Program-made: the position numbers and the translations under genes
Shown here: positions 47,376-55,725 of the stretch, one piece after another
Layout: each line of letters opens with the position of its first letter
How positions within the stretch are numbered: the first letter of the stretch is position 1
The notes under the pieces: generated by a model
What the model saw: only the letters and a program-made list of their open reading frames with translations
Databases searched by the model: none
What the model was told of the DNA's origin: nothing
DNA from: an uncultured Christensenellaceae bacterium
Lineage (GTDB): Bacteria > Bacillota > Clostridia > Christensenellales > UBA3700
Assembly: GCA_944383895.1 (NCBI GenBank)
Contig: CALWRH010000009.1
Location: 1-64,000 of the forward strand
Reading direction: 5' to 3'
DNA length: 64,000 nucleotides

Positions 47376-47606
47376 GCGACGGAGTCGCCGTGCAGGGGAA
47401 GTCCTTTCGTGAAAAAGCCCGAGTCAAACGACTCGGGTAGTGGTGCGGACAACAGGACTTGCCTTACAGCGAGCGCCCGACAGGGGAACGGCGAGCCGCT
47501 CGGTCGGCGAGACGCGCGAGGGTGCACTGCACAGGGCGACGGAGTCGTCGTGCAGGGAAAGTCCTTTCGTGAAAAAGCCCGAGTCAAACGACTCGGGTAG
47601 TGGTGC
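47376..47606. repeat. 71-bp direct repeat with strong hairpin
   Basis: Copies at 47376-47446 and 47536-47606 differ at two bases. Each contains the perfect stem CCCGAGTC AAAC GACTCGGG. They overlap the 3' end of the recombinase frame on minus, which therefore ends in repeat-coded residues (PLPESFDSGFF twice). Confidence 0.85.
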
Positions 47607-49130
47607 CGAGTGCCGGAATTTGTACGAACACAAGGAGAAAGAAGAAGCAGATCGGGAAGCCTCCCCGACCTGCTTTTCTAATTGCTCGACATAGGATTTG
47701 CAGAACCTCTCCATTGTCGCATACTCTTGGAAGTTGTAGGTGATGACAATGTGGTCGCCGTACCAAAGGATGTCGCGGATAAAGGTGTTTACGAGCAGTT
47801 TTCGTGTCTTGATGTCGTCCGGGTCTTCGAAGACTTTGGAAAGCAGATACTTTTCCACGTCTTCCACGGTGACGTGGGCGTAGGTTTTCTGTGATTCCTT
47901 GTTTATCTCGATGTCCAGCCTGTTCAATTCTTCCTGCAATGCCGCGAGTCTATCCTTCGTAAAGTCCATGATGATGCCTTGTTCGATGGCTTTTACGATA
48001 TTGTCGGCGGCTCGTTTTGCTTCGTCTCTCTTCTTGATGAGGATTTGCAATCCTGAATTGTCGCGCATGATCTTTTCATGCACTTTGACTATGGTTTCCG
48101 CAATTTTCGTGATGATGCTGTTTCGTTGCAACATAGAGACGGTAGCGTCGATGACATAATCTTCTAACTCTTGCTTTTTGACGGCTTTGCAATCGCAGTC
48201 CGCCTTCCCGCGCCGTTTGGAAAGGCAGACATAGTAGTAATGGATCTCTCCGTTTCGCGATGTTCCGCTTTCTCCGCTCATGCGGTGTTTGCAATTTCCG
48301 CAGATAAGTTTTCCCGAAAGGATGTAATCGAATATTTCTTTTTTGCGGCTGGGTGCTATCTTGTTTTCCTGATTGATGGCGTCCACTTGGTTCCAGAACT
48401 CCTTTGCGATGATGGGCGGGAAAATATTGTAGTAAGTCGTTCCCTGATGAGTGACTTCTCCGATATAGCGTTTATCGTGCAGGATGACATAGACGTATTT
48501 GTGATTGATATGCTTTCCGCATTTGCGACGGACATTCCGCGCTTTCAGGTCTTCGGCAATGGCGACGGCTTTGTAGCCTTGCGCGTATTTCATAAATATC
48601 TCGCGCACGGTTTCCGCCTCGGCTTCGTCTATGACGTATTTTTTGTCCTTGATAATATATCCGTAAGGCGGATGCCCGCCCGTGGCGTTGCCTTTGAGCC
48701 AGCTTTCCCGTAAACCGCGGTTGACTTTTTGTTTGAGGTCTTCCGAGAAGTATTCGTTGAAGCCCTCTATAACTGCGAGAAAGAGCTTTCCTTCCGGCGT
48801 GTCGGGAATATTCTCCATCGCGGAAACGAGTTCCACGCCGTTGTCTTTGAGTTTCTTGCGGTTGACGACGGATTCGTATTTGTTGCGGGCGAACCTATCT
48901 AATTTGTAAACGATGACCGCGCCCCATTGGGCTTTTTTGCTGTCTCGCAGCATTTGCTGAAATGCCGCACGATTGTCGTTTGTTCCCGTGGTCGCTCTGT
49001 CTATGTAGCTGTCCACAACGAGCAAATCGTTCTTTTCCGCGAATTGTTTGCACACGCGGACTTGTCCTTCGATGGATTGTTCCGTTTGGCTGTCAGACGA
49101 ATATCTGGCATAGATGACCGCTGTTTTCAT
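47424..49130 (-). CDS. Large serine recombinase, C-terminus altered
   Basis: Second large serine recombinase. TAVIYARYSSDSQTEQSIEG holds the catalytic Ser; YKLDRFARNKYESV, GGHPPYGYIIKDKK and the zinc ribbon CGNCKHRMSGESGTS with CLSKRRGKADC follow, then a coiled coil. The ATG at 49130 has AGGAGG at 9 nt. True homology probably ends near YATMERFCKSYVEQLEKQ (about nt 47680); the last 70-80 residues are read from the 71-bp repeats. It may still be functional. Confidence 0.88.
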   Translation of the reverse strand: MKTAVIYARYSSDSQTEQSIEGQVRVCKQFAEKNDLLVVDSYIDRATTGTNDNRAAFQQMLRDSKKAQWGAVIVYKLDRFARNKYESVVNRKKLKDNGVELVSAMENIPDTPEGKLFLAVIEGFNEYFSEDLKQKVNRGLRESWLKGNATGGHPPYGYIIKDKKYVIDEAEAETVREIFMKYAQGYKAVAIAEDLKARNVRRKCGKHINHKYVYVILHDKRYIGEVTHQGTTYYNIFPPIIAKEFWNQVDAINQENKIAPSRKKEIFDYILSGKLICGNCKHRMSGESGTSRNGEIHYYYVCLSKRRGKADCDCKAVKKQELEDYVIDATVSMLQRNSIITKIAETIVKVHEKIMRDNSGLQILIKKRDEAKRAADNIVKAIEQGIIMDFTKDRLAALQEELNRLDIEINKESQKTYAHVTVEDVEKYLLSKVFEDPDDIKTRKLLVNTFIRDILWYGDHIVITYNFQEYATMERFCKSYVEQLEKQVGEASRSASSFSLCSYKFRHSAPLPESFDSGFFTKGLSLHDDSVALCSAPSRVSPTERLAVPLSGARCKASPVVRTTTRVV

Positions 49131-49149
49131 TGGCAGTATTCCTCCTGAA

Positions 49150-49460
49150 ATTTTTTGCTTACATTGTACGCCTTTACGGCAGGGATGAACAGGCACGGAA
49201 AGCATAGTGTTTCCCACCCGTTTCCCAACGTACCGGTACAAAATCCCAACGGAATAGATATTGTTTCGGTTCGTTTTTCTGCCTTTCGGCGCACCCGAAA
49301 ACGGGAGAGCAAAGCGCAGTCTGTCAAAGGTCTGCCCGCAAGGGACGCACGGGAATTTTATTTGTGTTTTTCCTTTTGCGATTTTCTCGAAATTGCCGCG
49401 CGCCTTTGACGGACAAAGCCGCTCTCCCAACATCCCGAAGACGAAAGGCAGAATCGGCTT
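49150..49460 (-). other. Structured region upstream of serine recombinase (copy 1)
   Basis: About 300 nt without a gene. Long-range arms GGGAGAGC.../GCTCTCCC (about 49301 and 49421) and GTCTGTCAAAGG/CCTTTGACGGAC (about 49318 and 49403) enclose a hairpin TGCCC/GGGAC. The same arrangement is at 54430-54735 with compensated changes in the arms. Confidence 0.65.
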
Positions 49461-49494
49461 GCCGTTTAAGTTCGCGGGAAAAGTATCGCCGAGT

Positions 49495-49687
49495 GCGGTA
49501 TGTAAAGTTCGACTCGGACAAGACGGGCACATTCATCGTCTGTATCCCCGGCGTGGCGTTCGTCATGCCGATGTGGGGGTATGCGCTCATTGCCGTCGCC
49601 TGCGTCCTCGTAGTGGCTGTGGCGATCACTGTTACGATTATTCTCGTCCGCAAAAAGAAAAAAGCGAAGAAAACTGTTGAGGTATAA
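49495..49687 (+). pseudogene. 3' remnant of a surface-protein gene
   Basis: Open frame lacking its start: KFDSDKTGTFIVCIPGVAFV, MPMWGYALIAVACVLVVAVA, ending in a KKKKAKK stop-transfer tail. This is a typical C-terminal membrane anchor of a large extracellular protein. The rest is absent, probably displaced by the recombinase element. Confidence 0.6.
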
Positions 49688-49788
49688 TGAGGTATAGCAA
49701 GCCAAGGCAATATGCATACTCGTAAATCGCAGGGATGTTTTAGATAATCGATCTGAATCGGTAATTATATATTGCTTTGGCACCATGA

Positions 49789-49950
49789 CGTGTGCTTGGC
49801 ATAGACAAGTGGCGTCGCTTCGCTCCGCCAGACAAGCACACGCCTGCATAGCTCTAGAGGGTCGCAGAACGGAAAAGCGAGGGCGAGCGGAGATGCCCGC
49901 TGAACCGCTTTGGGCATTTCTCCGCTTTTCGCCTTCTCGCTTATTTTCCG
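49789..49950 (+). other. Two-hairpin element, copy 1
   Basis: Hairpin H (49789-49842): CGTGTGCTTG/CAAGCACACG outer stem, TGGCG/CGCCA inner stem, loop TCGCTTCGCTC. Long hairpin L (49870-49950): arms CGGAAAA, GCGAG, GGCG, AGCGGAG, TGCCC pair in order with GGGCA, CTCCGC, CGCC, CTCGC, TTTTCCG; apical loop GCTGAACCGCTTT. The same pair is on minus at 57212-57059. Confidence 0.72.
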
Positions 49951-50065
49951 TTTCATTGCGTACCTTATTCCGAACTGCTTATTCGCAGAAAACGTGTTTT
50001 CTTGTCCCATGGCTTTTCTTTTCCTTCGAATTTGCCTTTTCGTTTGGCATTGTCCCATAATCCTC

Positions 50066-50126
50066 CCGAAAGTAAACGGCGAAAAATCCTGTTTCAGGAT
50101 TTTTCTTTTTGTCCGTTGACTTTCGG
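50066..50126 (+). other. Structured element upstream of sigma-like gene, copy B
   Basis: Arms CCGAAAGTAAACGG and CCGTTGACTTTCGG (13 of 14 paired) enclose the hairpin AAATCCTG/CAGGATTTTT. It is a compact version of copies A and C, 90 nt before the gene at 50218. Confidence 0.68.
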
Positions 50127-50217
50127 ATAGCGATTAAAATTTATCTTTACCTCAATTCGGCTTATGTTCCTTTTCTTGCCTGCCGAAAGGCAAATATATT
50201 TTTCGGAGGTAAAGAAA

Positions 50218-50838
50218 ATGGAAACAAAAAGAAACTGTTACGATGTATTAGATGAGGTCATCTCCCCGGATAACGTAATGCAGATCGGAGAGCTTATTGC
50301 GCTGAAAACGGTGCAGAAATTGGTGCTTATTAAAGTGCCCAGAAGCGTGTATGTCGGACTTGTAAGAGACATCAACTACAAGAACGTACCCGGTTACATA
50401 ATTACGGACGGATACGACCTTGCTCAATCTGCAATTTGTTTTTTATGCGAACATTACGGAAAGCGTGTTATCGACTTATGCTTAGATCCGAAAACGGGCG
50501 AACCTGTTACGTTGTACAGATTATGCAGCCGAGTTGTAAGCAACGAGATTTACAAGAGATGGCTTTTTAATAGAAACACCCGTGGAATAGATATAAAGAA
50601 AGATTGCTATGAACAGGACTTTTTCAAAGACGATCTGGAAGAATCCTTTAAGAAATGCGCCAAGATAATACGCAACATGAAACTTACCAAAGGCGAAAGA
50701 CAGACACTGGATTGCTATATAGCAGGTATGCGTTTTGTTGACATAGCGGATACATTAAAAATAGACCGCTCCAACGTATGGAGAAGACGAGATAGAATAC
50801 AACAGAAATGTCGTAAAGTTTACGAAGAATTAAATTAA
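50218..50838 (+). CDS. Sigma-70-like HTH protein of mobile elements (intact copy)
   Basis: 206 aa protein with a C-terminal sigma region 4-like HTH (LTKGERQTLDCYIAGMRFVD, then DTLKIDRSNVWRRRDRIQQK). The N-terminal 130 residues hold the family block YIITDGYDLAQSAICFLCEH and RLCSRVVSNEIYKR. It is probably a transcription factor for element genes. GGAGGTAAAGAAA precedes the ATG, and a small GNRA-type hairpin TGCCGAAAGGCA lies about 15 nt further up. A paralogue is intact at 62391-63059 and broken at 44494. Confidence 0.75.
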   Translation: METKRNCYDVLDEVISPDNVMQIGELIALKTVQKLVLIKVPRSVYVGLVRDINYKNVPGYIITDGYDLAQSAICFLCEHYGKRVIDLCLDPKTGEPVTLYRLCSRVVSNEIYKRWLFNRNTRGIDIKKDCYEQDFFKDDLEESFKKCAKIIRNMKLTKGERQTLDCYIAGMRFVDIADTLKIDRSNVWRRRDRIQQKCRKVYEELN

Positions 50839-50844
50839 TCAAAG

Positions 50845-50872
50845 ACGGAGCCGTAACAAGCTCCGTTTTTTC
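50845..50872 (+). terminator. Terminator of the sigma-like gene
   Basis: ACGGAGC/GCTCCGT with loop CGTAACAA, followed by TTTTTTC. Confidence 0.9.
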
Positions 50873-50950
50873 ATGCTTCCCAAAACACTAATTTCCAAAA
50901 CAGACTTGACTTTTGCTTTTTTCGTGCCTTTTAGAAAATTTTTGCAAAAA

Positions 50951-51228
50951 AACCGTTTACATTTGCCTTTTTCGTGGCTAATAAGTGAGGGGCAATGAAA
51001 AAACGTAAAATATTTGGCTCGAAGGGGTCCATTTTTACTGCTTTCGTTCCCTTATAAGTGAGGGGGTAAAAATTATTGAAAAAGTTACGCAAAAAGGGGT
51101 CCCTTTTCGTCTTTTTCATGGCTTATAAGTAGAGGGGTTTTCACTTAAAAGCCATTTTGCAAAATTGTACAAAAACTTTTCTCGAAAACCGTGGACTTTT
51201 GCGTTTTTCGTGGCTAATAAGTGAGGAC
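50951..51228 (+). repeat. Iteron-like array upstream of rep
   Basis: Four imperfect units of about 42 bp at 50951-50992, 51024-51066, 51096-51137 and 51187-51228, each ending in a version of TTTTTCGTGGCTAATAAGTG followed by AGGGG. A decayed fifth unit lies near 50905. Starts are 73, 72 and 91 bp apart. The array lies in a 570-base gene-free zone before a replication initiator. Confidence 0.75.
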
Positions 51229-51240
51229 CTTTTTTGCGAA

Positions 51241-51316
51241 GCGGACATTAGGTGTCCGGTTCAGAGTGTAAACTGATAAAAAATTTATCTGAACCGGAAA
51301 TTAGGTTTCCGGTTTG
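51241..51316 (+). other. Candidate double-strand origin (dso) upstream of rep
   Basis: CCGGTTCAGA and TCTGAACCGG form a perfect 10-bp inverted repeat (51257-51266 and 51288-51297). ATTAGGTGTCCGGTTCAGA and ATTAGGTTTCCGGTTTGAA are direct repeats 50 bp apart, the first inside a GGACA/TGTCC and the second inside a GGAAA/TTTCC hairpin. This fits a nick/bind site for the HUH initiator downstream. Inference. Confidence 0.6.
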
Positions 51317-51408
51317 AAAGATATAATCGGTAAAAAGTAAAGTCGCAATCAACCTTGCAGCTCAGGGTTAAAAATACAGACAAAAAAAATAACAGGAGGT
51401 ACAAAACA

Positions 51409-52299
51409 ATGTCTTACAGAGCAGCAAAAATTTCATTTGACGGAAGTCATTACATCGCAACGCCGAAAGAGAACTTCCCGAGAGGGCGAAAGCGACGACG
51501 ACCTTCTCGTCCTATGTCAGATAAAGAAGCAGAACAAAAAGAACAGTTCGAAACCGCGTATAAGGAGAGCCAAAAACTTCCGCGTAAAGAGCGAAAAGAG
51601 TTCGTGCAGAAAGCAATGGAAGAAGCTATACCCGACAAGGAGCAATTAAAAGATTACGTAAACCGCAACAGCGAACGCAAGAAGATAAACGCCATATGCA
51701 GAAAAGTCCGTTTGTCTAAAAAGGCGTATTTGCAGGAATGGAGCTTCTTTTGCACTTTTACATACTCAGACCTTAAGCATACGGAAGAAAGCTTCAGAAA
51801 GTCGCTCAGGAACACCTTGAAACATCTTGTAAACCGCAGAGGCTGGAAACACATAGGAGTATGGGAACGCGGCGGAGATACAAACCGATTGCATTTCCAC
51901 GGGCTTTTCTACGTTCCGCAGAACGGTATGATCGGAGAGATTGTAGAAACCAAAGATTACAGCACAAAAGACGGCAGAATGCAGACGGCACATCAAAACA
52001 CATACTTTCTCGAACGCTACGGCAGAAACGATTTTGAGCCTATCGGTTCGCCTATGGAAGTTAAAAGGTCTCTCGGCTATCTGATGAAGTACATAGAGAA
52101 ATCGGGCGAGAAACTAATTTACGGCGGTAAATTGCCTGCCTATTTTGAATCTGACGTTCTGGACGAAGATGTTCTCTGTCCGTTCGGAATAGACGATAGA
52201 AAGGCAATCCTTGCAGACGATTTTCTCTGCATGGTAGACGGCGAAGTTATCGGCAAAGTAAGCTCGGAAGTCATAGCCAAAATGCCGAAAGTAAATTGA
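51409..52299 (+). CDS. HUH-type rolling-circle replication initiator (Rep), copy 1
   Basis: Initiator endonuclease (296 aa). Motif I FFCTFTYSDLKH, motif II TNRLHFHGLFYV (HxH metal pair), motif III RSLGYLMKYIEKSGEK with the nicking Tyr(s). The N-terminal 90 residues are highly charged; the C-terminal 60 (DEDVLCPFGIDDRKAILADD) are shared with copy 2 at 56034. ACAGGAGGTACAAAACA sets the ATG. Iterons and an origin-like repeat lie upstream. It would allow an excised element to replicate as a circle. Confidence 0.85.
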   Translation: MSYRAAKISFDGSHYIATPKENFPRGRKRRRPSRPMSDKEAEQKEQFETAYKESQKLPRKERKEFVQKAMEEAIPDKEQLKDYVNRNSERKKINAICRKVRLSKKAYLQEWSFFCTFTYSDLKHTEESFRKSLRNTLKHLVNRRGWKHIGVWERGGDTNRLHFHGLFYVPQNGMIGEIVETKDYSTKDGRMQTAHQNTYFLERYGRNDFEPIGSPMEVKRSLGYLMKYIEKSGEKLIYGGKLPAYFESDVLDEDVLCPFGIDDRKAILADDFLCMVDGEVIGKVSSEVIAKMPKVN

Positions 52300-52303
52300 T
52301 TTA

Positions 52304-52448
52304 CCTTTCGCCCCCGGAGCGTAAACGGTTGCGCACTTTTTCGCAAGGGTAAAGTGAATTGCTGTTTAGCAACCCTTGCAAAAAAGAACGGCAAAATTCG
52401 AAGCGTAAAGACGTTTGCTCAACCGTTTATTTTCGCTCCGTCGAAAGG
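52304..52448 (+). other. Large stem structure between rep and the tnpW-like gene
   Basis: Nested arms CCTTTCG, CGGAGCG, TAAACGGTTG (52304-52331) pair with CAACCGTTTA, CGCTCCG, CGAAAGG (52420-52448). Inside is a second stem GCAAGGGT/ACCCTTGC (52353-52379). 145 nt, no gene. It could be a single-strand origin, attenuator or sRNA. Confidence 0.7.
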
Positions 52449-52485
52449 CAAATACAAAAAATAAATGAACAAGGAGGATAAAAGA

Positions 52486-52677
52486 ATGATGACAAATACG
52501 ATTAAAGTTTTCTGCAATATCGATGATTACGAGAATTGTTATATCTTTTCCCCGTCGATAAGCAGACGAAAAGCAATAGGCGGAAAAACATATTACGTCC
52601 GCGGTTATTTCAAAGGCGGTAAGGACTTTGAAAAGACAATGCAGACTCTTGCAGTAAAAAATACTTACAACAAGTGA
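52486..52677 (+). CDS. TnpW-like small protein
   Basis: 63 aa. The C-terminal GGKTYYVRGYFKGGKDFEKT followed by MQTLAVKN resembles the short TnpW-type proteins that precede tnpX recombinases in Tn4451-like elements. Function unknown. AAGGAGGATAAAAGA sets the ATG at 52486. 9 nt before the recombinase, so co-translated. Confidence 0.62.
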   Translation: MMTNTIKVFCNIDDYENCYIFSPSISRRKAIGGKTYYVRGYFKGGKDFEKTMQTLAVKNTYNK

Positions 52678-52686
52678 GGTGATCAT

Positions 52687-54318
52687 ATGAAACCAAAGAA
52701 CTACATAGCGGGATTATATCTCAGGCTTTCTCAAGAAGACGAACGTCAAGGCGAATCAATATCCATTGACAACCAGAGAACGATGCTTCGCAAGTATGCA
52801 GAAGAACACGGCTTCGAGATCCACGACGAATATATAGACGACGGCGTTTCGGGAACGACATTTCAACGCCCCGAAGTACAGCGACTTTTGGACGATGCCA
52901 AAACCGGAGTGATAAACACAATAATAGTCAAAGACTTGTCGCGTTTCGGAAGAAACTATATCGAAGTCGGACAATACGTCGATTATGTCTTCCCGACTTT
53001 CGGAATACGATTTATAGCCATACAGGACAACGTAGATACGGCAAAGCGTGACAGCAGCGCAATGGATATGATGCCTATTATGAACGTATTCAACGAATGG
53101 CATGCAGCTAATACCAGCAAGAAGATACGCGCAGTAAAAAGATCTCATGCCTTAGAAGGTAAATTCAGCGGTTCAAGAACGCCGTATGGTTATTTGAAAG
53201 GCACAGACGAGAAAAGGACGTTTCAGATCGATGAGGAAACGGCACCTACGGTTCGTCGGATATTTGAAATGTATGCTTCGGGCATAAGTCCGCAGAGAAT
53301 TGCCGAAATCTTTAATGAAGAAGATATACCTAGCGCGGGAAGACTTGCTTTCTTAAGAACCGGGAGAAAGTATAACAATAATGAGCATCCCTATTGGGAG
53401 CAATCAACGATTAGACCGATACTGAAAAATATTGCATATATCGGGCATTTAGCGCAACAAAAGACTTCTGCTATTTCGTACAAAAACCATGGGCTGATAA
53501 GAAAAGACAAAAGCGACTGGGTAATCGTTTATAATACGCACGAACCTATAATTTCACAAGAATTGTGGGATAGAGTTCAGGCTAGAATGGTATCACAATC
53601 GCATGGAAGGAAAATGCATACCGGGATTACTCATCCGCTTTCTGGATTTTTATACTGTGCGGATTGCGGCGCAAAACTTAAAATGGGATATGTTTGGAAT
53701 AAAAGAAAAAATGATTATAGATACAATTTCAATTGCGGACGTCATGTTCGTTATGGAAAGACATATTGCTTTTCTCACTATATCACCTCAAATATTTTGG
53801 AAAAAATTGTACTGGACGATATAAGAGAAATGGCGAAAATGATTGTTCTCGACGAAGATTCTATAAGAGAAGAATACGCGCGGCATAATGCTGAATTGAA
53901 AGAACAAAGTATAAAGTCTATCAAGAGAGAATTGCAGACAAAGCGCAAACGCACAGAGGAGCTATCCCGATTGATTCAGGTTGCATATGAAGACAGAGTG
54001 AAAGGCAAAATGCCTGAAGATATTTGCATAAGTTTTATACAAAAATATTCCGATGAACAAAAATTGCTCGAACCGGAAATAAAAGCAGCAGAGACAAAGT
54101 TAAACGAAATAGAAACCGCACGACAGAATGCAGACGACTTTATCCGCAGTATAAAGAAATATCTTGACGCGCCGGCGCTTACCCGAGAAATGTGTTATGA
54201 GCTTATAGAAAAAGTCGTAGTCGGTGGACTGCCAAAAATAACTGGAAAAGAACGTGAAATACATATTGTCTACAAGGTAGATATAGCATCCGTTCTACGC
54301 TACAAGTTTAATAAATAA
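52687..54318 (+). CDS. TnpX-type large serine recombinase
   Basis: Recombinase of the Tn4451/TnpX group (543 aa). The resolvase domain reads YIAGLYLRLSQEDERQGESI with catalytic Ser in RLSQED; VKDLSRFGRNYIEVGQYV follows. Recombinase domain near RTPYGYLKGTDEKR; zinc ribbon CADCGAKLKM with CGRHVRYGKTYC; coiled coil at 400-480; C-terminal DUF4368-like block REIHIVYKVDIASVLRY. All parts are present. It differs clearly from the other two recombinases. GAGGTGATCAT precedes the ATG. Confidence 0.92.
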   Translation: MKPKNYIAGLYLRLSQEDERQGESISIDNQRTMLRKYAEEHGFEIHDEYIDDGVSGTTFQRPEVQRLLDDAKTGVINTIIVKDLSRFGRNYIEVGQYVDYVFPTFGIRFIAIQDNVDTAKRDSSAMDMMPIMNVFNEWHAANTSKKIRAVKRSHALEGKFSGSRTPYGYLKGTDEKRTFQIDEETAPTVRRIFEMYASGISPQRIAEIFNEEDIPSAGRLAFLRTGRKYNNNEHPYWEQSTIRPILKNIAYIGHLAQQKTSAISYKNHGLIRKDKSDWVIVYNTHEPIISQELWDRVQARMVSQSHGRKMHTGITHPLSGFLYCADCGAKLKMGYVWNKRKNDYRYNFNCGRHVRYGKTYCFSHYITSNILEKIVLDDIREMAKMIVLDEDSIREEYARHNAELKEQSIKSIKRELQTKRKRTEELSRLIQVAYEDRVKGKMPEDICISFIQKYSDEQKLLEPEIKAAETKLNEIETARQNADDFIRSIKKYLDAPALTREMCYELIEKVVVGGLPKITGKEREIHIVYKVDIASVLRYKFNK

Positions 54319-54323
54319 AAAAG

Positions 54324-54358
54324 AGCGTATGGGTTTACATCAACTCATACGCTTTTAT
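54324..54358 (+). terminator. Terminator of tnpX-like gene
   Basis: AGCGTATG and CATACGCT with a 14-nt loop, then TTTATAA. Confidence 0.8.
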
Positions 54359-54374
54359 AATGCACTCCAATAAA

Positions 54375-54740
54375 GTGTCCATAAAATAAAACGGCAACTG
54401 CATTTTTCATAATTGGTACCTCCTGAAATTTTTTACTTACAGTATATCCCTTAACGGCAAGGGTTAACAGGCACGGAACACGTCAGAGAAAGTATTAAGG
54501 CATAACCTGATCCGAAGTGAACCCCAACGGACTCATATGCTATCCGTACCTTATTATGCTGTTCTGACCTTTCGGCAAACAAAACCGAGGGAGAGAAAAG
54601 CGCAAAGTCAAAGGTCTGCCCTAAGGGACAAGCAAGAATTTGTATTGTCTTTTCCACTGTATCATCGACAAATTGTTGCGTGCCTTTGACTTTGTGAGAT
54701 TCTCTCCCAAAATGCAGAGCCGAAAGGTTAAGCATGATAC
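54375..54740 (-). pseudogene. Relic of a recombinase 5' end and its structured upstream region (copy 2)
   Basis: On minus a start region reads AGGAGGTACCAATTATG followed by codons MKNAVAVLFYG, like the MKTAVIYAR start at 49130, then coding similarity is lost. Upstream (54430-54735) the long-range arms CTCTCCC/GGGAGAG and CAAAGTCAAAGG/CCTTTGACTTTG match the structure at 49150-49460, with compensated base changes. So a fourth recombinase gene was mostly deleted. Confidence 0.68.
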
Positions 54741-54982
54741 TTTTGTAACGATTAAGTGTTATTTAGTACCTGTTTAGTTCCTATTTTGGGACGGTAAAGT
54801 TGTGGCACAAAACATTGATTTTGAGTAAAATTCGTGATAAAATAAACGCACAACAAACAAGCCTTCCGCAGGCTTCATATTTACATTTACACGGTGATAA
54901 GATTTCTGATAGTTGGAATAAGATCGCAAAGTAGTCGGGCGAGAGTGCCTATGAAAATCTAAATACGACGAAAAAATGGGTT

Positions 54983-55053
54983 GACCGTGGCTGTCAGGCA
55001 AAACGAATGCATAGTCATTCGCTTTTTTTGCCTGCGGTCACGGTCTTTTTTTG
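54983..55053 (+). terminator. Long hairpin with T tract (attenuator-like) before the small-gene operon
   Basis: GACCGTG/CACGGTC, CAGGCAAAA/TTTTGCCTG and CGAATG/CATTCG stack into one long stem (54983-55045), followed by TTTTTTT. It stands 80 nt before the gene at 55132 and may stop read-through or attenuate it. The rest of 54741-54982 shows nothing recognisable. Confidence 0.7.
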
Positions 55054-55131
55054 TTGTCTGAAATCGGAATACGCAACAAGCGCCGTTGTCGTATTTGCGG
55101 TTTCGCCAAATTTATTTTCAGGAGGTAGCAA

Positions 55132-55449
55132 ATGACAACAACACTCGATCAGATCCGTTCGGATCTCAAAACCCTGCGTCTGTATTATTCAAACCAGGAA
55201 CAATGCGACAATCTTTTCCGCTTTATACCGCATAAGGCTACGGAACTTGTCCAAACGTATTCGGAAATGATAAAAACTGCACCGCTTGACTTATATTTGC
55301 TTTACTGCGAACTGTACGTCAACGGCAGCACGCAGGAATCTGCGGCAGAACAATTCGATTTCAGCACGGAATACGTCAGAAGAAGAAACAAGGTGCTTTT
55401 GGAGTATTTCCAAAGCAGACTCGAAGAAAAAAGGAGGACCGCGGTATGA
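55132..55449 (+). CDS. Small sigma region 4-like HTH protein (105 aa)
   Basis: Hypothetical DNA-binding protein. The C-terminal half has the order helix-turn-helix of sigma region 4: APLDLYLLYCELYVNGSTQE, SAAEQFDFSTEYVRRRNKVL. The N-terminal half is helical. CAGGAGGTAGCAA precedes the ATG. First gene of a run of four ending with the second rep; its stop overlaps the next start (ATGA). Confidence 0.6.
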   Translation: MTTTLDQIRSDLKTLRLYYSNQEQCDNLFRFIPHKATELVQTYSEMIKTAPLDLYLLYCELYVNGSTQESAAEQFDFSTEYVRRRNKVLLEYFQSRLEEKRRTAV

Positions 55450-55694
55450 CAAAAGAAAAGTTTTTAGCTTATTGCAGATCTTACAATACGTATCGCACAA
55501 AAAAGTATATCGTTGCGCAACGTATCGGCTGGGTCACGGACGACATAAACGGAAACTATACTCTCGGTATAGATTACCGCTTCCGCCGTACTCCTGAGCT
55601 TGACAAGTTATACGATAATTGTTTTGCTCAAAGGAGAAACCTCGAAGGCGTTCGCCTCAGAATGGATGAAAGCATCGTAAAACAAATGAATTAA
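55446..55694 (+). CDS. Hypothetical protein (82 aa)
   Basis: Not recognised. Basic, Arg/Tyr-rich: AYCRSYNTYRTKKYIVAQRI, GNYTLGIDYRFRRTPELDKL. No membrane segment. Overlaps the upstream gene by 4 nt, ribosome site AGGAGGACC inside it, so translation is coupled. The context suggests an element accessory gene for replication or regulation. Confidence 0.6.
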   Translation: MTKEKFLAYCRSYNTYRTKKYIVAQRIGWVTDDINGNYTLGIDYRFRRTPELDKLYDNCFAQRRNLEGVRLRMDESIVKQMN

Positions 55695-55725
55695 ACAATT
55701 AAATACAATCGGGAGGTGATTTTCG

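Noticed and set aside
49785-50119. Open frames of 69-97 codons over the hairpin region
   Set aside because: They are produced by the two-hairpin element and its flanks; the same region is conserved as structure, not as codons.
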